Origin: an uncultured Clostridia bacterium
Lineage (GTDB): Bacteria > Bacillota > Clostridia > Christensenellales > Aristaeellaceae
DNA: 6,665 bases
Assembly (NCBI GenBank): GCA_946409855.1
Contig: CAMJXZ010000186.1
Location: 1-6,665 of the forward strand
Direction of reading: 5' to 3'
Shown: piece after piece, positions 6,477 through 6,665 of the stretch
Layout: each line of letters starts with the position of its first letter
Numbering within the stretch: position 1 is the first letter of the stretch
The notes under the pieces: generated by a model
Databases searched by the model: none
Told to the model about the DNA's origin: nothing
The model's input: the letters and a program-made list of their open reading frames with translations, nothing else
Made by a program: the position numbers and the translations under genes

Positions 6477-6486
6477 CGGGTTCATT

Positions 6487-6491
6487 CCTCC
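6487..6491 (-). promoter_or_regulatory. Ribosome binding site that decides the DUF5685 start
   Basis: GGAGG on the minus strand. Its distance is 1 nt to the ATG at 6485 and 10 nt to the TTG at 6476, which favours TTG as the true start. Confidence 0.7.
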
Positions 6492-6556
6492 TTTCTTATA
6501 TTTCCGGTGTTTCGTTCAGACGCGGCGCGGGTGGTCCGCCCGCATCGTCACCCATG

Positions 6557-6585
6557 ATTATAACATGCCCGAACAGGGGATTCAA
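6557..6585 (-). promoter_or_regulatory. Extended -10 sigma-A promoter of the DUF5685 operon
   Basis: On the minus strand, -35 TTGAAT (6585-6580) is followed by 17 bp and a perfect -10 TATAAT (6562-6557). The TG of an extended -10 is at 6565-6564, one base before the -10. Transcription should start near 6550, giving a leader of about 65-75 nt. No operator-like repeat overlaps it, so expression is likely constitutive. Confidence 0.82.
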
Positions 6586-6665
6586 TGAACGGGAAGCGGG
6601 AAAACCGGTCACAATCATGGCAGAAAATGGACAGGCGGCCGGGCGTCCCGCGCGCTCTTTTTTTC

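Noticed and set aside
5826..6557. 243-residue open frame on the plus strand opposite the DUF5685 gene
   Set aside because: Antisense mirror of a recognised family, rich in Gln/Val/His, with no start signal; it also runs into the operon's upstream region.
6635..6664. GC-rich small hairpin (CGGG-CGT-CCCG) followed by seven T at the right edge
   Set aside because: The stem is only 4 bp with an imperfect extension, the T-run begins seven bases after it, and no plus-strand gene lies upstream to be terminated. Sequence beyond the edge would be needed.

Overview
The window looks like a chromosomal piece of a GC-rich, low-oxygen-type Firmicute (class Clostridia, probably a gut or rumen lineage). The evidence is strong GGAGG ribosome binding sites, consensus vegetative promoters, an LplB/YtcP-type sugar transporter without its own ATPase, and a DUF5685 protein next to a J-domain protein, a pairing I associate with Clostridia. 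The species cannot be named from the sequence. There are seven protein genes, one of them cut by the left edge. I see no rRNA, tRNA, CRISPR array, insertion sequence or phage gene.

Left half (1-2903, minus strand): a carbohydrate ABC importer operon. It is read lplB-like permease (1932-2903), then ytcP-like permease (1000-1917), then a solute-binding lipoprotein (1-982, cut at its C-terminus). The genes are 14 and 17 nt apart and each has a GGAGG-type site. No ATPase is encoded here, so a shared MsmX-type ATPase elsewhere probably powers it.

Middle (2904-3291): an AT-rich divergent control region of 388 bp. A transport promoter with a perfect TTGACA -35, a 17-bp spacer and a TAAAAT -10 points left. 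A weaker promoter for the LacI-family regulator points right. Seven copies of a TTTACA/GTAAAC-type half-site are scattered here. Two pairs form perfect inverted repeats, one enclosing the transport -35 and one just upstream of the regulator promoter. The transport mRNA should carry a leader of about 180 nt with a perfect 7-bp hairpin.

The LacI-type regulator (3292-4332, plus strand) is the likely local controller of the importer and of itself. A two-sided terminator (4378-4411) separates it from the convergent right-hand operon.

Right half (4430-6562, minus strand): an operon unrelated to sugar uptake, driven by an extended -10 promoter at 6557-6585. It encodes a DUF5685 protein (5628-6476, probably starting at TTG), a J-domain/TPR-like protein with a cysteine-rich hydrophobic tail (4934-5638, overlapping the first gene by 11 nt), and a small two-helix membrane protein with a C-terminal zinc ribbon (4430-4876). 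Together they suggest a membrane-associated, cysteine/metal-linked chaperone module of unknown function. This is the least characterised part of the window.
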